A stretch of DNA of 64,000 nt, from contig CM033394.1 of assembly GCA_019426215.1 (NCBI GenBank), forward strand, positions 48,420,423 through 48,484,422, in the 5' to 3' direction. The stretch is from Buddleja alternifolia (taxonomy: Eukaryota; Streptophyta; Magnoliopsida; Lamiales; Scrophulariaceae). The notes below the pieces were generated by a model, which was not told where the DNA came from, made no database searches, and saw nothing but the letters and a program-made list of their open reading frames with translations. The translations under genes and the position numbers were made by a program. Shown in pieces: positions 1 through 13,800 of this stretch; positions within the stretch are counted from its first letter, which is position 1; the number at the start of each line of letters is the position of its first letter.

Positions 1-1952
1 GTTATTAGTTCAACTAGGCTCCCTCTTTTTGGTATTGTCCGTTGGGAAGAGAATATAACTAAAGAGAATATATTTTAGGTACGGATCCCCGACCCCACCG
101 AGATTTCAAATCTTCGTTGTCGGATACATATGATTTTGCCATATGCCCCTCCTAAAATATATTATTTAAGGTGCTGGATAGATACACATTGCACTCTCAG
201 TAGAGATGTAAGTGGCTACTTTTGACACCCACAAGTCAAGGGTTCAATCGAAAGGTGTCAAAAGGGCCTAAAGGGATTGATCCGTCCGTTTAGGCCCATT
301 TGTTTGTAGGAGGCCGGATTGATTCATCCCTTTAGTTAAAGGGGACGGACCGATCCTGCCCCTTTAGGTGCCCTTTACTAAGGGGCCGGGAGTAAAAGAG
401 ACAAGACTTAAATGGGACTGGCCTTAAAGGTGCCTTAAAGAGACTACCAAAGGAGACTCAAAATTGAATTCCCTTTGGAAAATGTTTTTTTTTATTTATA
501 TTTTTGTTTATCATTTCATTTCAATATTTATCTAGTGAAAATTAATATTTTATTATTCTTTCATTTATTTTGGCTATTTATAAAAATAGTCATTTTAGTA
601 ATTACCTTTATTTTTTAAAAGTTTCTCAATAATACTTGATTTGAAAATAATATTGTTTTTATTTGAGAGTTTACTTAATTATTACAAAGTAATATAATCG
701 ACTAGCTTGTACAAAATACAAAGTAATACAATTACAAAATACATAAATACAATTACTTAATTTATTGAATTTAATTTGGTGAACTTCTCAAATACATGAA
801 TACAATTTTAAAAAAATAAAAATTCTCAACTAGGTTCTACAATAACAAATATAAAAGTACATATTAATCAAGAACATTAATTTAAAATTCGTTATTCATA
901 ACGTCCATTATATCGTCCGCGACATCTGTCATTGGATATTCCCGACCCGCCACTATGTTCATAATCCACATTTAGGGCTTCATAGTAGTTATCCCTGTCG
1001 TCATCTGTTGAATTGTCATCTGGTGCATTGCCTCCCCATCTAAATTGGGTTCATATTTGCTTGATTCATCATCCTTGATAGTGCTAATTACTCTTCTTCT
1101 TTTATTTGAGTTAAATTTCCTCCTTTTTTTTTCAAATTAATTACGAAAAAACAAGAAAAAAGGAAAAGGAAGAAAATTGCTAAGAAGGAAAAGGGAAAAA
1201 AGCAATCACCAAAAATAAATTATTGAATAACTCCTCTTTTTTTTTTGGACTTCTTTCCTACACGTACAAGATTAATATTAATAAGTATTTTTTTCTAAAA
1301 TCAATAAGAAACATTGTTGATGAGGAAATATTTTAATTTAAATTAACAGTAGTATATTGTATTTTTTAACTAACAAACATTTGTTCTAAACCCTATACAA
1401 TTTAAAAAGTAATACTCAAATGGACCAAAAATAAAGACACCAACTAATTTAAAAGAAAAAAAAGTCAACCATTATCAATTATTTAGAATTTATTCACCAC
1501 AAATGTATGGTTAAAGAACAACGAGTACAATTTTAAAAAAATAAATTTAAAAACCCTACACAGTTCGAAACTATCGTAATTTTTATTTAAAGTTCGTTTT
1601 TCTTTTACACGTGATAATTATTTTTATTGCTTAGATATTGAAATTAAAGTATATTCAAATGCACAATTTTTGTCAACTTTTTTTTACTTTAATGGTAACT
1701 CGGGCCTCCAAGAGTAAAATCCTAGATCCGTCCCCGATATATTAATTAGTTTGGATCAATGTTCAACTAAACTTTGAAACCACCCCAACCGATCGAGTCA
1801 TGGCCCAAATTGCATCTTAATTGATGCGTTGAGGTCGAATGAGTTGGATTCGTGTTAACTATATATAAAAAGTCCGTAATTTTGCCATTACACTTGTTTT
1901 AACATTTTCATAGACTACATAAATCATACTTGACCACAATATATTTAATATT
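1..1952. other. intergenic, no gene recognised
   Basis: AT-rich sequence without a convincing gene. Bases 270-440 hold several short inverted CTAAAGGG / CCCTTTAG motifs of the kind found near transposon ends, but no second end or target duplication was found. A minus-strand open stretch around 890-1060 ends in a Gly/Arg/Asp-rich tail that I could not assign. Confidence 0.6.
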
Positions 1953-2170
1953 GTGTATCTATATGCACACCCCCTCACTTATTGTGTAATCACCAAATTT
2001 TCATCACTTTTGGTAAATTACCATAGCCTCCCCTATCAATAAAAGAAGATTACATGACTCTCACCCCTATGAGATTACAATTCAACCCTTTGTCAGTGTA
2101 ATTTACCAAAAGTGGCTGGGGGTTTTTGGTAATTATACCATGAGTGAGGGGTGTGCATATAATTATCTCC
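1953..2170. mobile_element. MITE, GGGTAAATTAC-type family
   Basis: The ends are inverted: ATATGCACACCCC on the left and GGGGTGTGCATAT on the right. The interior has the alternating 'accccc / gattacaatt / gtaatttaccaaaa' texture shared with copies at 29826-30096, 34981-35227 and 62784-63011. No clear target duplication is left at this copy. The family has no coding capacity. Confidence 0.6.
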
Positions 2171-3098
2171 AAGGTATATAACCCGAAAAATCAAGCCAGA
2201 CCAAAAATTAGCAATACCGCATCTACCCACACCGCGCACACTCCTAGTTTCATAACTGATCAACTTAGCATACTATGTTACACATGAGTGATTTGTAGAA
2301 GTTTGGATATAGTAACAATTGTTAATGTATAGTGAAACTCACAATAAAACCACAATAGGGAAGATTTGATCATTCCAAACATCAAGGCCTTTGAACTCTT
2401 AATAATGACTCTACATGTTCATAAGAAAAAAAAAAAAATTATTCAACCTAACAAATAATTAATAACCTACAATTTTCCCATTGGAGTGGGGTGTGGAGTT
2501 GGACCTACAAGAATCATGATAAAAGAGCATATTCTCTTCACGATCCACTTAAAATCAGTAGCCCATTCTTTTTGTAACCGCAATATTGAAATAAAACAGT
2601 AACCCGTCCATATTATATATATAATTGTCTCTATATTGCCATTCTTTTTTTTGGTTACACCCACTCCTCAATATACATAATTTTTCCCATTTCTCTGCAG
2701 ACTGCAATGCTACAGTTTCTTATTGGTCCACATCTTGATCAGGATTTATAAAAAAATGAAAAGGAAAATATCAGGACACGCAAGCCAATGCAAGCCTGAC
2801 ACGTTTTCCTATATTTTGGGACATATTTACAAACTACACATTTGTTATTTAAATGCTCATTGAATTAAATAATTGTGGTGCTCATGTTTTTTCACAATGT
2901 CGTTTAATTTGATTTGTCACGAGTCATAATGTCTGTGATTTGGAAATATAACGAAAATTTCATTAGTTTTGTTAAATTGGAATATTAACCAACTCGTGGC
3001 CAAGTTCATGCAACCAAACAAAGAACGATAAGTTCAATGAACATTTAAATAGTATTTTCCAATTTTCTGTATTAATATTGTATATTACAATGAAACTA
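2171..3098. other. intergenic, no gene recognised
   Basis: AT-rich DNA with homopolymer runs. No coding, RNA or transposon structure could be supported. Confidence 0.5.
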
Positions 3099-3107
3099 GT
3101 TGTAACC

Positions 3108-3555
3108 AGTGTTCTGAAAATCGGATCGGACAGCGAACGTCTAAAAAAGTGACTGGATCACGGGTCACCGTGGTCGAACCGGTGACGTCATAATTATGCA
3201 ATAAATAATAATTAATATATTATTAAATATATAAAATATAAAAATATAAAAAAATATATGTATTTCCTATATACATATGAGAATGTGAAAAAAAATATGT
3301 ATTTCCTATATTTGGGGGGGCCAATTTCAAATTTTTAAATTTTAAAGGGGTCAATTTCAGATTTTTAGATTTTAAAAGGCTGAATTTCATTTATTTTCAG
3401 AACCGCCCGATTTTATCGGTTTTGACCGGTTGAACTGCGATCTTGACCCATTTTGAGCCCTGAACAGTTTTTTTCGCATAACCGGACCCGTTTGATGGCC
3501 AGTTCCGATTTTAACCGGTCGGACCGGCCTGTGCGATCCGGTTTTCATAACATTG
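3108..3555. mobile_element. Mutator-like MITE, 448 bp, with 9-bp target duplication
   Basis: The terminal inverted repeats are AGTGTTCTGAAAATCGG on the left and the complement of CCGGTTTTCATAACATTG on the right, both running on into ATCGG/CCGAT-rich sequence. They are flanked by GTTGTAACC (3099-3107) and GTTATAACC (3556-3564), a 9-bp duplication with one mismatch. Nine bases is the duplication length of Mutator-like elements. The interior is AT-rich on the left and CCGGTT-rich on the right and has no ORF, so it is non-autonomous. Confidence 0.75.
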
Positions 3556-3564
3556 GTTATAACC

Positions 3565-4550
3565 TGTGAGTTGACACATGATATTAATTATGTAGAGATT
3601 GGTAATAAAAAAAGAATTAAATTCATTATATTACATAATTTAGTTATTATAATGTGGCGGTTGTGAGATGATTTTTTCCTAACCAATTTTTCTAGAATGG
3701 TGTTCGATAATTTTACAATTGATGTAGCACTGCATCTCAATTATAAAAATATAGTCGTGTCTCTTCACTCTTGTAACTATGATTTGATTATTGATAATTG
3801 TCTATAGCTAATGCGGCTTTGAAGGTGGACCATTCTTGATTGAACTATACGAAATTTGGTCTTTCCTATTAATTTTAATTTTAACATTCTTTTCTAAACA
3901 TTTTATTTGTTCTTCACGTTACAATATATTGACAACGTTAAAAAAAGAGCATATAATTAAACCACCCGAGTTAAGGCGTAGGTTTGTGTAAGTATGGAAA
4001 TTCTAGCACACTCTCTATCTGGTCAATCCCAAGTGTATTTATAAAATGAGTGATCAATCACATGATAATTGTAATTCACTTATCTTACTAAAAAAATTTG
4101 GGTTCGACTGAGCTGAAAACAGGCTATAACTTTTTGTGTAACACGTCCTCGTGTTTCAACATAAAAAAATTGATGGGTTGTAGAGTCAGGTAGAAAAAGA
4201 CGTAATTGTAATAAAAAAATAAAAAAAAACGTAATGCAACTTTTTGGAGGGTATTTTAGTAATTAGATCAATTTTGTAGGCTAGACTTTGGTTTAAATCG
4301 ATAAACATATCTTTTGTAGTTTTTATCTTAAATATCAATAACATCTCTAATACAATCGTGGAAATAGACATTATTCGCCAAAATCACGACCATCTCTTTT
4401 GTGTATTCGATTTACATTCAACATTTTTCCTACCACTTAATTCCTTCCAAAAAAAAGAAGAAAAAATATAGCTATCATTCAAATAGGCAGCACCATGTTC
4501 TTATGTTCTACAAAAACCCTAATCAAAACAAAACATATATATATACATAC

Positions 4551-4588
<38 letters not shown>

Positions 4589-5138
4589 CCGACAGCCAAA
4601 TGCACCAAACATTTGGCAAATCTGATGCATGCTCAGCCTCTCATGTATTTCCCATATTGGTGTCTCCAGATATATCAGCATATCCTTGACACGTGTGTGC
4701 TTAGAACACGCTTCTTAGAATCGCACTTGAGTACAACCGGCCCTACAATTTCATCAACTTGTGTGTATGAAGAGCTCCCACCACAAAAGTACAAAAGTTT
4801 CATATTTCAATGGGATTCTTTTTGACACGTAGAAAGGGTTTTGAGGTTGGCATTTTAATTAGGTCGAATATTTCTTGTTTCGTTCTTTAATATTTGTGCC
4901 TTGGGAGTTGGGAGCTTTCGAAAATGTTCTTACACCAAACCTTGAAAACGTTGGGACATAGATCAAATCACATGAGCTTGTCTAATTCCTTCATGTTACT
5001 AGTTGTTTGGTTTGGGGTAGTTGTTGTTTTCTACCTAGAATTATGTTGATCATTCATTTCTTAATCGTGATTGGGTTTTTTATGTGGTGAAAGATCGTTT
5101 CGGGGTGCGAGTAGTTAAAACGTTTGATGTTTTCTCCA
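3565..5138. other. intergenic, AT-rich, with microsatellite
   Basis: No gene is supported. A compound (TA)n(TG)n microsatellite lies at about 4530-4588, and short ORFs in this stretch run through it and are not credible. Sequence at about 3998-4140 resembles the hairpin element at 58288-58432 (AATTCTAGC start, inner AAGTGTATTTAT), so it may be a diverged copy. Confidence 0.5.
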
Positions 5139-5560
5139 TCACTACAACAAAACCTAATATTAGCAACAAAATTTGAAGTGAAAATGTTAAAATTGTCATT
5201 AAATATATATAATGAGTGACAATGATTTTTGCACTGTCACAATAAAAATTTTTAATTAATGACAAGAGTTTCTTTAAAGTTGTCACTATTGACAATGTCA
5301 TAGTGACACCAATTATAGTAGTTACTATGTTTATATAGTGACAACTTAGTGTCAACACAAACATAGTGACTATTATAATTATTGTCACTAATTGTCAATA
5401 GTAACAATAATTTTATTGTCATCAATTATCAAGAGTACTGATGACTTTTATACAAATTTTGTCACTATTAAATATGTAAAATTTATTGTTGTGACAAAAT
5501 ACAAATTCTTGTCACTAAAATTTTTTAAATAGTGACAACTTTTACATCGTCACTTGACAT
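5139..5560. mobile_element. CACTA-like terminal fragment
   Basis: The left end reads CACTACAACAAAA, the typical terminus of plant CACTA (En/Spm) transposons. It is followed by about 400 bp dense in GTGACAA / TTGTCAC motifs in both orientations, which looks like a CACTA subterminal repeat array. A matching TTTTGTTGTAGTG right end was not found; the nearest is the imperfect TTTATTGTTGTG at about 5480. I read it as a truncated or diverged non-autonomous element. Confidence 0.5.
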
Positions 5561-5615
5561 TTTATCCTTTATGTCTTTTTTTTAAGTGATGAAAAAGTGT
5601 GGGGTGGGATGGATG

Positions 5616-5832
5616 CAGTTCAAATCTTATGCAACACTTTTTGTAATACACATAGATGTATGACAAGTATATATACGAGTGGTTAGGATATGGAGAGAGA
5701 ATATTAAGATTTTTCTGCACACTTATACATGGTTTTCTCTCTCTATATTCTAACCACTAATGTATACACTTGTCATACATCTATATGTCTTACAGGAAGT
5801 GTTACGTGGATGTGTTACAGAGGGTTTGAACT
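5616..5832. repeat. long inverted repeat / MITE-like hairpin
   Basis: Two arms of roughly 85-95 nt face each other around a short loop near 5705-5735. The inner arms share runs such as ATAGATGTATGACAAGT and GAGTGGTTAGGATAT with few mismatches; the outer arms continue through AACACTTTTTGTAA and CAGTTCAAA. No clear target duplication was found. It could be a MITE or a source of hairpin-derived small RNA. Confidence 0.7.
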
Positions 5833-6073
5833 GGGATAAATGAGCTTGACCTCAAGTTCTCAAGCACAATAAATTGCTAGGAGGGTATGAAGTTTCGTGA
5901 ATAAAACTCTTTAACGATTAAATCAGCTCTTAGAGAAAAAAAATCCAAATAATAGCTTAAAAAAAGAATAATATAATTATTGACAAAATGTGAAGTTACG
6001 ATGACTAACAATAATAATTTGGGATTAAAATTAATTAAGAAAAGAAATTAATAAAACAGAACCCAGTCTTGAT

Positions 6074-6119
<46 letters not shown>

Positions 6120-8976
6120 CAAGACATTAATAAATTAATAAGAAATATAGTACAGTCAAATACTAATATTTAATATTGATGCATGTGACCTTAATGATTC
6201 TTATCTACTTATGAAAGAATTTAAAGTTTTAATAATCCTAATGACATCTTCAATGCATTCACATAGTGAAGCTTTGGAAAATATAAAGCGATATGTTGAG
6301 AATCATTAATTTGTAGTTAGGTTTAATTTTATTTTTCTTAGGTTCACTGTCGTATCTTTCTTAGAGGCAAGCATACTAGAAAATGTCAATATATATATAT
6401 ATATATATATATATTGATCTATTAAATATTATAAACTACATTTAACAATTTTAAGTTCAAACACTTGATCGATTTGACAATTGAGAGATTAATTATTGGG
6501 AAAGTAAATATTCTCGATGGTATATCAATGGATTTTCTCACTTGATTGTTTCCTTGAACCCTATGCTCAAACCAAAAGTTAGTTTAGATGCGCAACATGC
6601 GTAGAATGAACATCGTGTAACCAAAAAAATAAGTAAAAAAAAAATGAATGAACTTCGGAAAATGCATGATTCTTCTATTGTAAATTCTTGTGGAAATTCT
6701 AATTTAGGTCGAATTCAATTAATCACATGTATTTTAATCATTTTTCTTGAAAAATACACCAATCATAGACATACACACAAATATATAAAAATGTCAGTTG
6801 ATTGTTTCCTTGAATCTTAAACTCGAAACAAAAATATAGTTTAGGTGCCATATGGATGTAAAATGGGCCTTTGAACATGCATGATTCTTGGTAAGATGCC
6901 AAGTTCTTGTCAAAAAGTTGTAATTCAGATGGGATTCGACTAGGTCTAATTAATTACATGATCAATGTCATAACATTTGCCTGGTAGTATAATTTTTTTA
7001 AAAAAATACACCAACCAAATGTCAAGGATATAATTTATTTTAATTGCCGAAATTCAATTCGAGCTAGAATTTCCCGTAACTTTTTGCATGAGATTGAACC
7101 AGGTACATGCATGACTCTCTTGTCATTCAAGAGGATAAGGTGATAAAGGTGGATATGCTCCTACCCCTTGAAAACAACTGACAAAATTCAATTTCAAAAA
7201 AGAAAATGAAATTAATGAAATGAAAAAAAAAAAAAAAGGAATAAAGAACCAAAATTTGAGGTTGTAAGTTTGGATATGAATCATGGGCCCAGTTCGGGAC
7301 CCATTTAGCCAATTTAGCATGTTCAAGTGGGGCTCAAATTGTCCATGAATTGGACACTATTTTTGGAATTTCGAATCAACATTTTTTTTTTTTTTTTGAA
7401 TCGACATTAAACTAATGAAACGGACAATAATCATGGGAATATTAGTTGGATAGTCAAAAAATTTATCCTTCAAAAGTAGCCGACTAAACACGATGTTAGG
7501 AGGAAATCTCGAGAGAGAGATATGCTTTTCAAAAATTATATATTCCAATAATGCCCTCTTTGGAAATTTTAATAGTATATTTTGATTATTGATGCCAAAT
7601 TTCAAATGATTAGGCAGAATAATTTTTCATTTGTTTATAAATATAGGAACATATTATATATTTCACATGCATGATCATCCATTGCTTTAATTGAATAAAA
7701 ATGTTTACCATATACATATTTACTGGTCTTTTGAATTTATGTATGCAAAGACTAACTGCATAATAAAGCAAAATCAGTTGACGATATGCTCCAAAAGGGT
7801 GTGAATGAAAGCAAAATCAACACATAAGTAAGCCTAAGAAAGTGGTCAAAGATTGTGAATATTATGCTAAGCATAATACAAGTGCATGTAATTAAAAATG
7901 TGGGATGTCGAATAAAAAATAGCACTTTTATAAATGACCAGAGTATCCTTGTGGACCCCAAAACACGTCGACCATGTTTTGGGATCCGGGTCGGGCCATT
8001 CAACCCCATCCCAGTCGGGCTCGACCTGACAACCCGAACTGATCCGAGCTCTCACGTGGGCAATTAAAAAAGAACACGTGATCCTTTCAGATGACAACAA
8101 GTGTCCTGATCTCCTTGAATGCAGCGCTACCAATATATAAATACAGATTTAGCTCATTGTTTTAGGGTTTATGATGTATTTTCCTCTACTCTTCTCCCAA
8201 ATTCCAATGACAGTTAGAATTTGGGATCTTGTAACTTGTTTTCATTGGACTCAAGACTCGAATTAATTAAGTTGATAATACATTATTGCGAATTAATAAC
8301 GATTATTATATTGTCTATCATCAATATCCAAATTAACTTATGTTTTTTGCAACAATCCAAACTTATGTTTACTTATACTTATTTAATCTACTTAGATTTC
8401 GGTTTGTTGTGATTGGTTTAACAAAATTATATTTAGCTGTAGATTTTAGATCTTTAATAATATCATTCAATAAGTTTATATAATAATAACATTCATACAT
8501 TTGAAGAGAGAAACAGTCATTTTTCTTGAAAATCAACGAGCAAAGAACGAATATCTCCTTAAATGTGCTTTACTTGATAAAGCTTTTCAAGTTATATATA
8601 TATATATATATATTCAATTTTGAAAATGAACAATTCTAATTAAAGATTCTGTCTTGGTTGCCTCCCCCAAGTGGGAATGAGGGCTCAAGTTTGGGCCATT
8701 TCTAGTGCGATTGTCAAGATACCGTGGACCATGGAGTCACGATCCAACGTGTAGAGTTGATCTTACTTTTCTTTAATTTTTAGCATATGTGATTTTAAAT
8801 CACTTTTTACATTTATTTAGATAATTTATTCAATTCATTTTCAGAATTTAAGTGTGTGATATTGTTTTCGAATTTCGAAATATTAGTATAAGATTTCAAG
8901 AAAATGAGGTTCAATTTTTCATTTGGTACCTCAATAAAATTTTAATTTTATATTTTTCAATTATCATGAGAATAGA
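5833..8976. other. intergenic, no gene recognised
   Basis: AT-rich DNA with (TA)n microsatellites at about 6077-6114, 6388-6412 and 8594-8615. The stretch 7960-8160 is less AT-rich, with GACCCGA-type words, two CACGTG-like motifs and a TATATAAATA, but no credible downstream reading frame starts there. I call no gene. Confidence 0.5.
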
Positions 8977-8981
8977 AAACA
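8977..8981. repeat. target-site duplication, left
   Basis: AAACA here matches AAACA at 15961-15965 exactly. Five bases is the expected copia duplication, and the match fixes both ends of the element. Confidence 0.85.
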
Positions 8982-10093
8982 TATTGGATCAAAACTTCAC
9001 AAACGTATCAAAACAGCTAATAATGGAGAAAAGATTATATCGAGGCGAGAGAGAACTCTCTATCCTTAACGCTAAATTGCCCCGCCTAGGTGGTACGGGT
9101 ATATGCAATAAACGTCCCAAGATACAACGATATACGTTCTAAAAACGAAACCACTTCGAATTTAGAACCACCGAACTTTAGGCAACTTAGAACTCTTGAG
9201 AGAGAATATATGAGAATGAAAGAAATTGTAAGCAATGGAATGCTTGGTGTGTCTTTCCATTCAGCTGGAGGGGGCTTTATATAGCCTCCAAAATCAGAAA
9301 AAATTAAATAGGGGCATTGAATCACCTTCAATTCTGACTTGAAACAGCAGGACATTTTCTGCTGCCAACGTTCGAACGTTGGCTTGTAACAGAAAAACCC
9401 AACGGTCAGGACCAACGTTCGAACGTTAGGGGTGCAACGTTTGAACGTTGGATCTTCTAGAAGGTCCATTCAGATTTGAATAAAAAGTGGCCAACAATTT
9501 TATTCAGACCCAATTTAATTAAAGCCCAATTTTGGTTGATGGATCAAGAGGTTTATTTTGTGGAATTAAATTTCTCCAAAAAATTAATATATTGCAAGCC
9601 CAAGCCCAATGCTCAAAGCCCAATACAATTCAAGCCCTATCCAAGTCCAAAGCCCATGGCCCACGAGCCACGACCCGGACCCGGACCCGGTCCCGATCCC
9701 AAGCCCGGTCCTGTCCGGGCGGACGGACGGCGGCGGCGGCGTGCGCGCGCGTGTGTGGTGGACCGGACCATGGCTAGGTCCTTCCCCCTCACAAATCCCA
9801 CAAAAATCTTATGACCCAAAGGGCCAACCCTTAGTTTCAAGGCAATGGTTTATAAACCATCCCAAACTTTGATCCATATTCCATGTGGGATAACCCACTT
9901 CAAACACCCCACTTTAGCACTTAATTTCTCATTCGTTTTTAATCCGATTTGAGAAATTCGAAATGCTAAACCCATCTACTCGGAACGTAGATTAATATTA
10001 TCCAATAATATTTCGTATCCGGGATACTTACAGTGTTCGAATTTCGTATGCAAAAGTCGTGTCTAACACACTTTTCATAACTAATATCCAACA
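8982..10093 (-). repeat. 3' LTR of copia element
   Basis: It pairs with 14888-15960 over its length. It begins TATTGGAT where the partner begins TGTTGGAT, so the terminal TG has mutated to TA, and it ends ATCCAACA. It has extra bases around 9604-9620 and a longer GC-rich stretch (9660-9770) than its partner. It carries the three AACGTT palindromes at 9365-9382, 9412-9429 and 9435-9451, and a TATATAAAG box on the minus strand near 9277-9285. Confidence 0.9.
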
Positions 10094-10104
10094 ATCCCCC
10101 ACAC
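10094..10104 (-). promoter_or_regulatory. polypurine tract of copia element
   Basis: On the minus strand GTGTGGGGGAT lies directly before the 3' LTR. This is the expected position and composition for the plus-strand primer of an LTR retrotransposon. Confidence 0.65.
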
Positions 10105-10613
10105 GAATGAAACTAATGCAATGCATGATCTCAAGAGTTCAGACGAAAAATTATCACATCAGAAGAGGTAGCTTTTGGTTTTGAACCTTTCTTAGTGAGA
10201 TATCATCGGATTTACTAGGCTCCCCAATGAACATGATGTCTTGAATTGGTCAGCCGTTCGTGTAAAACCAGACAATGATATTCACATTTTGGCCGTGGCA
10301 CCCCTTCTTGGATTCATAAGTGTTTACATTTTACTCAATGTTGAGGCGGCCTACACCTCACACTTACATAGGTGATCTCCTATCTAAGAGTATCCTACCA
10401 TACTCCACTTCATTTTCATGACAGTATAGGAATCATTGAAAGTTCCAAACTTAGCCTTTGCTACATTTGTAGGATACACTTCTTTATCCTAGGCAATGGG
10501 TTTGGAGTTAAAACTCCTAAGTGCCTTACTGAATTTTCACAACTTAGTTGTCCCATTGAACCATGATCTTGGGATCTCCAGTCAACATGGTTGGGTTACC
10601 GCTGTGTCCATTC

Positions 10614-10767
10614 TTAAATTGTAAACTTTAATCCCATTCCTCTTGATAGGCAGTATATTTGATCTCTAGACAATCCTTTCGTCAAAGGATCTGCAATATT
10701 CTCCTTCGATTTCACGTAATTAATGAAAATAATCCCGTTAGAGATCAACTGCTTAATGGTATTATGC

Positions 10768-10803
<36 letters not shown>

Positions 10804-13800
10804 CTACTCTGAGCCCTCCCAATTGCCGACATACAGTCGCAATGAATCAAAATCGGAGGCACAGGTTTTTCCCAACAGGGAATATCTTCTAAGAAATTTC
10901 TTAGCCACTCAGCTTCTTCACCAGCTTTATCTAAAGCTATGAATTCTCATTCCATCTTGGAACGGGCTATGCAAGTTTGCTTAAAAGATTTCCACGATAC
11001 TCCTCCTCCACCAACGGTAAATACATACCCACTTGTGGACTTAGAGTCGTTTGTGTCAGATATCCAATTAGCATCACTGTATCCCTCTATTACAACTGGA
11101 TATCTTGAGTAGTGTAATCCATAATCTTTAGTATACTTTAAATACTTAATAACTCTAGTTAAAGCATTTCAATGCTCTATACTAAGATTACTTGTAAACC
11201 TACTCAACTTGCTCATAGAATAAGCTAGATCAGGGCGAGTACAGTTCATGATATACATCAAACTTCCAATGACCCTAGCATATTTTAACTGCGATACAGG
11301 TTCGCCATGGTTTTTGCGTAGATGAACGCTCAAATCCACTGGCGTCTTGACTGGTGCACTATCGCTCGGAAGGAACCTTTCCAAAACCGTCTCAACGTAA
11401 TGAGATTGCGATAAGACTAGTCCCTCAAAAGTCCTCAGGATTTTAATCCCTAAGATGACGTCAGCAAGTCCCATATCCTTCATGTCAAAGTTCTTCTTTA
11501 ACATTCCTTTAGTATTCATGATGATTTCATGATTACTACCCATTATCAACATGTCGTCTACATATAGACACACTATGACGTATGCGTTATGTGTTTGTCT
11601 AACATACACGCATTTATCACATTCGTTGATCTTGAAACCATTTGATAACATCGTGCTATCAAACTTTTCATGCCACTGCTTTGGCGCTTTTTTAAGTCCG
11701 TATAGCGACTTTACAAGTTTACACACTTTCTTCTCCTTTCCAGGAGCAACATACCCCTCGGGTTGTTCCATATATATTTCTTCATCTAATTCTCCGTTCA
11801 GAAAAGCAGTCTTAACATCCATTTGATGTATCTCAAGGTTATGCAACGCGGCAATAGCGATGAATAATCTTATGGATATTATTCTCGTTACTGGAGAATA
11901 AGTATCGAAGAAATCAAGACCTTCCGTTTGTCGGTATCCTTTGACTACCAAACGGGCCTTATACTTATCAATAGTTCCATCAGTCTTATACTTTCTTTTC
12001 AGAATCCATTTACAGCCTAAAGGCTTACTTCGCTTTGGAAGATCAACCAACTCCCAGGTATGGTTGTGTAAAATAGAATCGATTTCACTATTAATAGCCT
12101 CTTTCCAGAGTTGAGCATCTGGACCGGACATAGCTTCCTTAATCGTTCTTGGCTCCCCTTCTAATGTATATGATACAAAATCGGGACCAAATGATTTTGG
12201 AACTCTTGCCCTTTTGCTACGACGTGGTTCTTCGTCCCCGCGATTAGAACTACTCGTAGATGCATCAAATGTTCTTTTAAGAGGAACTTGCTCGTTTCTT
12301 TCCTTATTTGGAAAAACATCCTCGAAAAACTAAGCATTTCTAGATTCCATGATAGTACCTTAATGAATCTCAGATATTTCTGATTTATGTACCAGAAATC
12401 GATAGGCGCTACTATTAAGTGCATAACCTATGAATATGCAATCAATAGTCTTAGGCCCTATCTTAACTTGTTTGGGTTTGGGTATTTCTACCTTAGCCAA
12501 ACACCCCCACACTTTGAGGTACTTGTAAGAAGGCTTTTAACCTTTCCAAAGTTCGTACGGAGTCTCACTCCTACTTTTGTGGGGAATCATGTTAAGGATA
12601 TAATTGGCGGAGAGGATTGCCTCCCCCCACAAATTCTGCGGTAATCCAAAATTTAACAACATCGCATTCATCATTTCTTTGAGAGTGCGATTCTTGCGTT
12701 CAGCAACGCCATTTGATTGAGGTGAGTATAGTGCCGTCGTTTGATGAATTATTCTAGAGTTGGTACAAAATTCATCAAAAGGCGCTCCGTATTCTCCACC
12801 TCTATCACTTCGGATAGTTTTTATCCTTTTTTCAAGTTGATTTTCAACTTCCGTTTTGTAATGTGTAAACGCTCCAAGCGCTTCGTCTTTACTTCTTAGT
12901 AAATACACATAACAATACTTTGTGCAATCATCTATGAATGTAATGAAATACTTTTTTCCACCTCTAGTTTGCACAAACTTCAAATCACAGGTGTCACTGT
13001 GAATCAGTTCTAGAGGTGCGGTGTTTCTTTCCACTGAAGGAAACGGTCGTTTGACTAGTTTTGACTCAACACAAATTTCACATTTATGTTCATTTTCAAC
13101 TTTAAAAGTTGGTAATAAGTTCAAGTTGACCAATCTTCGAATAGTATTATAATTGACATGTCCTAGTCTAACATGCCACAAATTAGAATACTCAAGCAAA
13201 TAAACAGAATTCTCAATACTTTTATTGCTTTCATTTTCAATTACAACAGAGCGGATTACATTCATTACATTCATCTTGAAAAGGCCCTGTTCAAGGTAAC
13301 CTTTTCCTACGTAAAATCCTCTCTTTGTTAAAGAAAATCTATCAGCCTCGAAAACTATCTTGAACCCATTCTTGACCAAAGCCGAACCGGATACCAAATT
13401 CTTGCGAATCTCCGGAACATGCAGAACTTCAGTCAATGTCAGTTCTTTGCCTGAAGTCATCTTCAGTACAACTTTCCCCATTCCAACCACTGGTGATGTG
13501 GCTGAGTTTTCCATAAACAATCTCCGTCCATCAGTTGGGGAATCGGACGAGAAAGCATCTCTGTCGGAACAGATGTGGCGGGTAGCCCCAATATCTATGA
13601 ACCACTCCCTCGGGTTGTCTGCCAGATTGGCTTCAAACACGATGGCAGTGAGATCAAGATCAATCACATCGATCGGCACCTGGTGGTCAGACAGATCATC
13701 GATCATCTCATTGATGCCCTTGACATCATCTTCAGCCAAATGCACCTGGTTCTGCACTTGATTCTTGCCTTTGTTATGATTCTTACCAGAACCTTGCCCT

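Noticed and set aside
890..1060. Minus-strand open tail with Asp/Gly/Arg-rich sequence, thought of as a transposase C-terminus
   Set aside because: No start, no conserved transposase motif and no matching terminal repeats; too short to support.
4401..4825. Overlapping short ORFs around the microsatellite
   Set aside because: They run through (TA)n(TG)n sequence and encode Tyr/Ile and Cys/Val repeats.
9086..9469. 127-codon minus-strand ORF repeated at 14992-15375
   Set aside because: It lies wholly within the two copies of the copia LTR over the promoter and palindromes, with no domain; its repetition is due to the LTR repeat.
9476..9872. Pro/Arg-rich ORFs in several frames
   Set aside because: Low-complexity translation of the GC-rich LTR part; all frames are open because of composition.
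12161..12424. 87-codon ORF between integrase and reverse transcriptase of the first copia
   Set aside because: It is an out-of-frame shadow; the true polyprotein frame passes through the same DNA with two stops.
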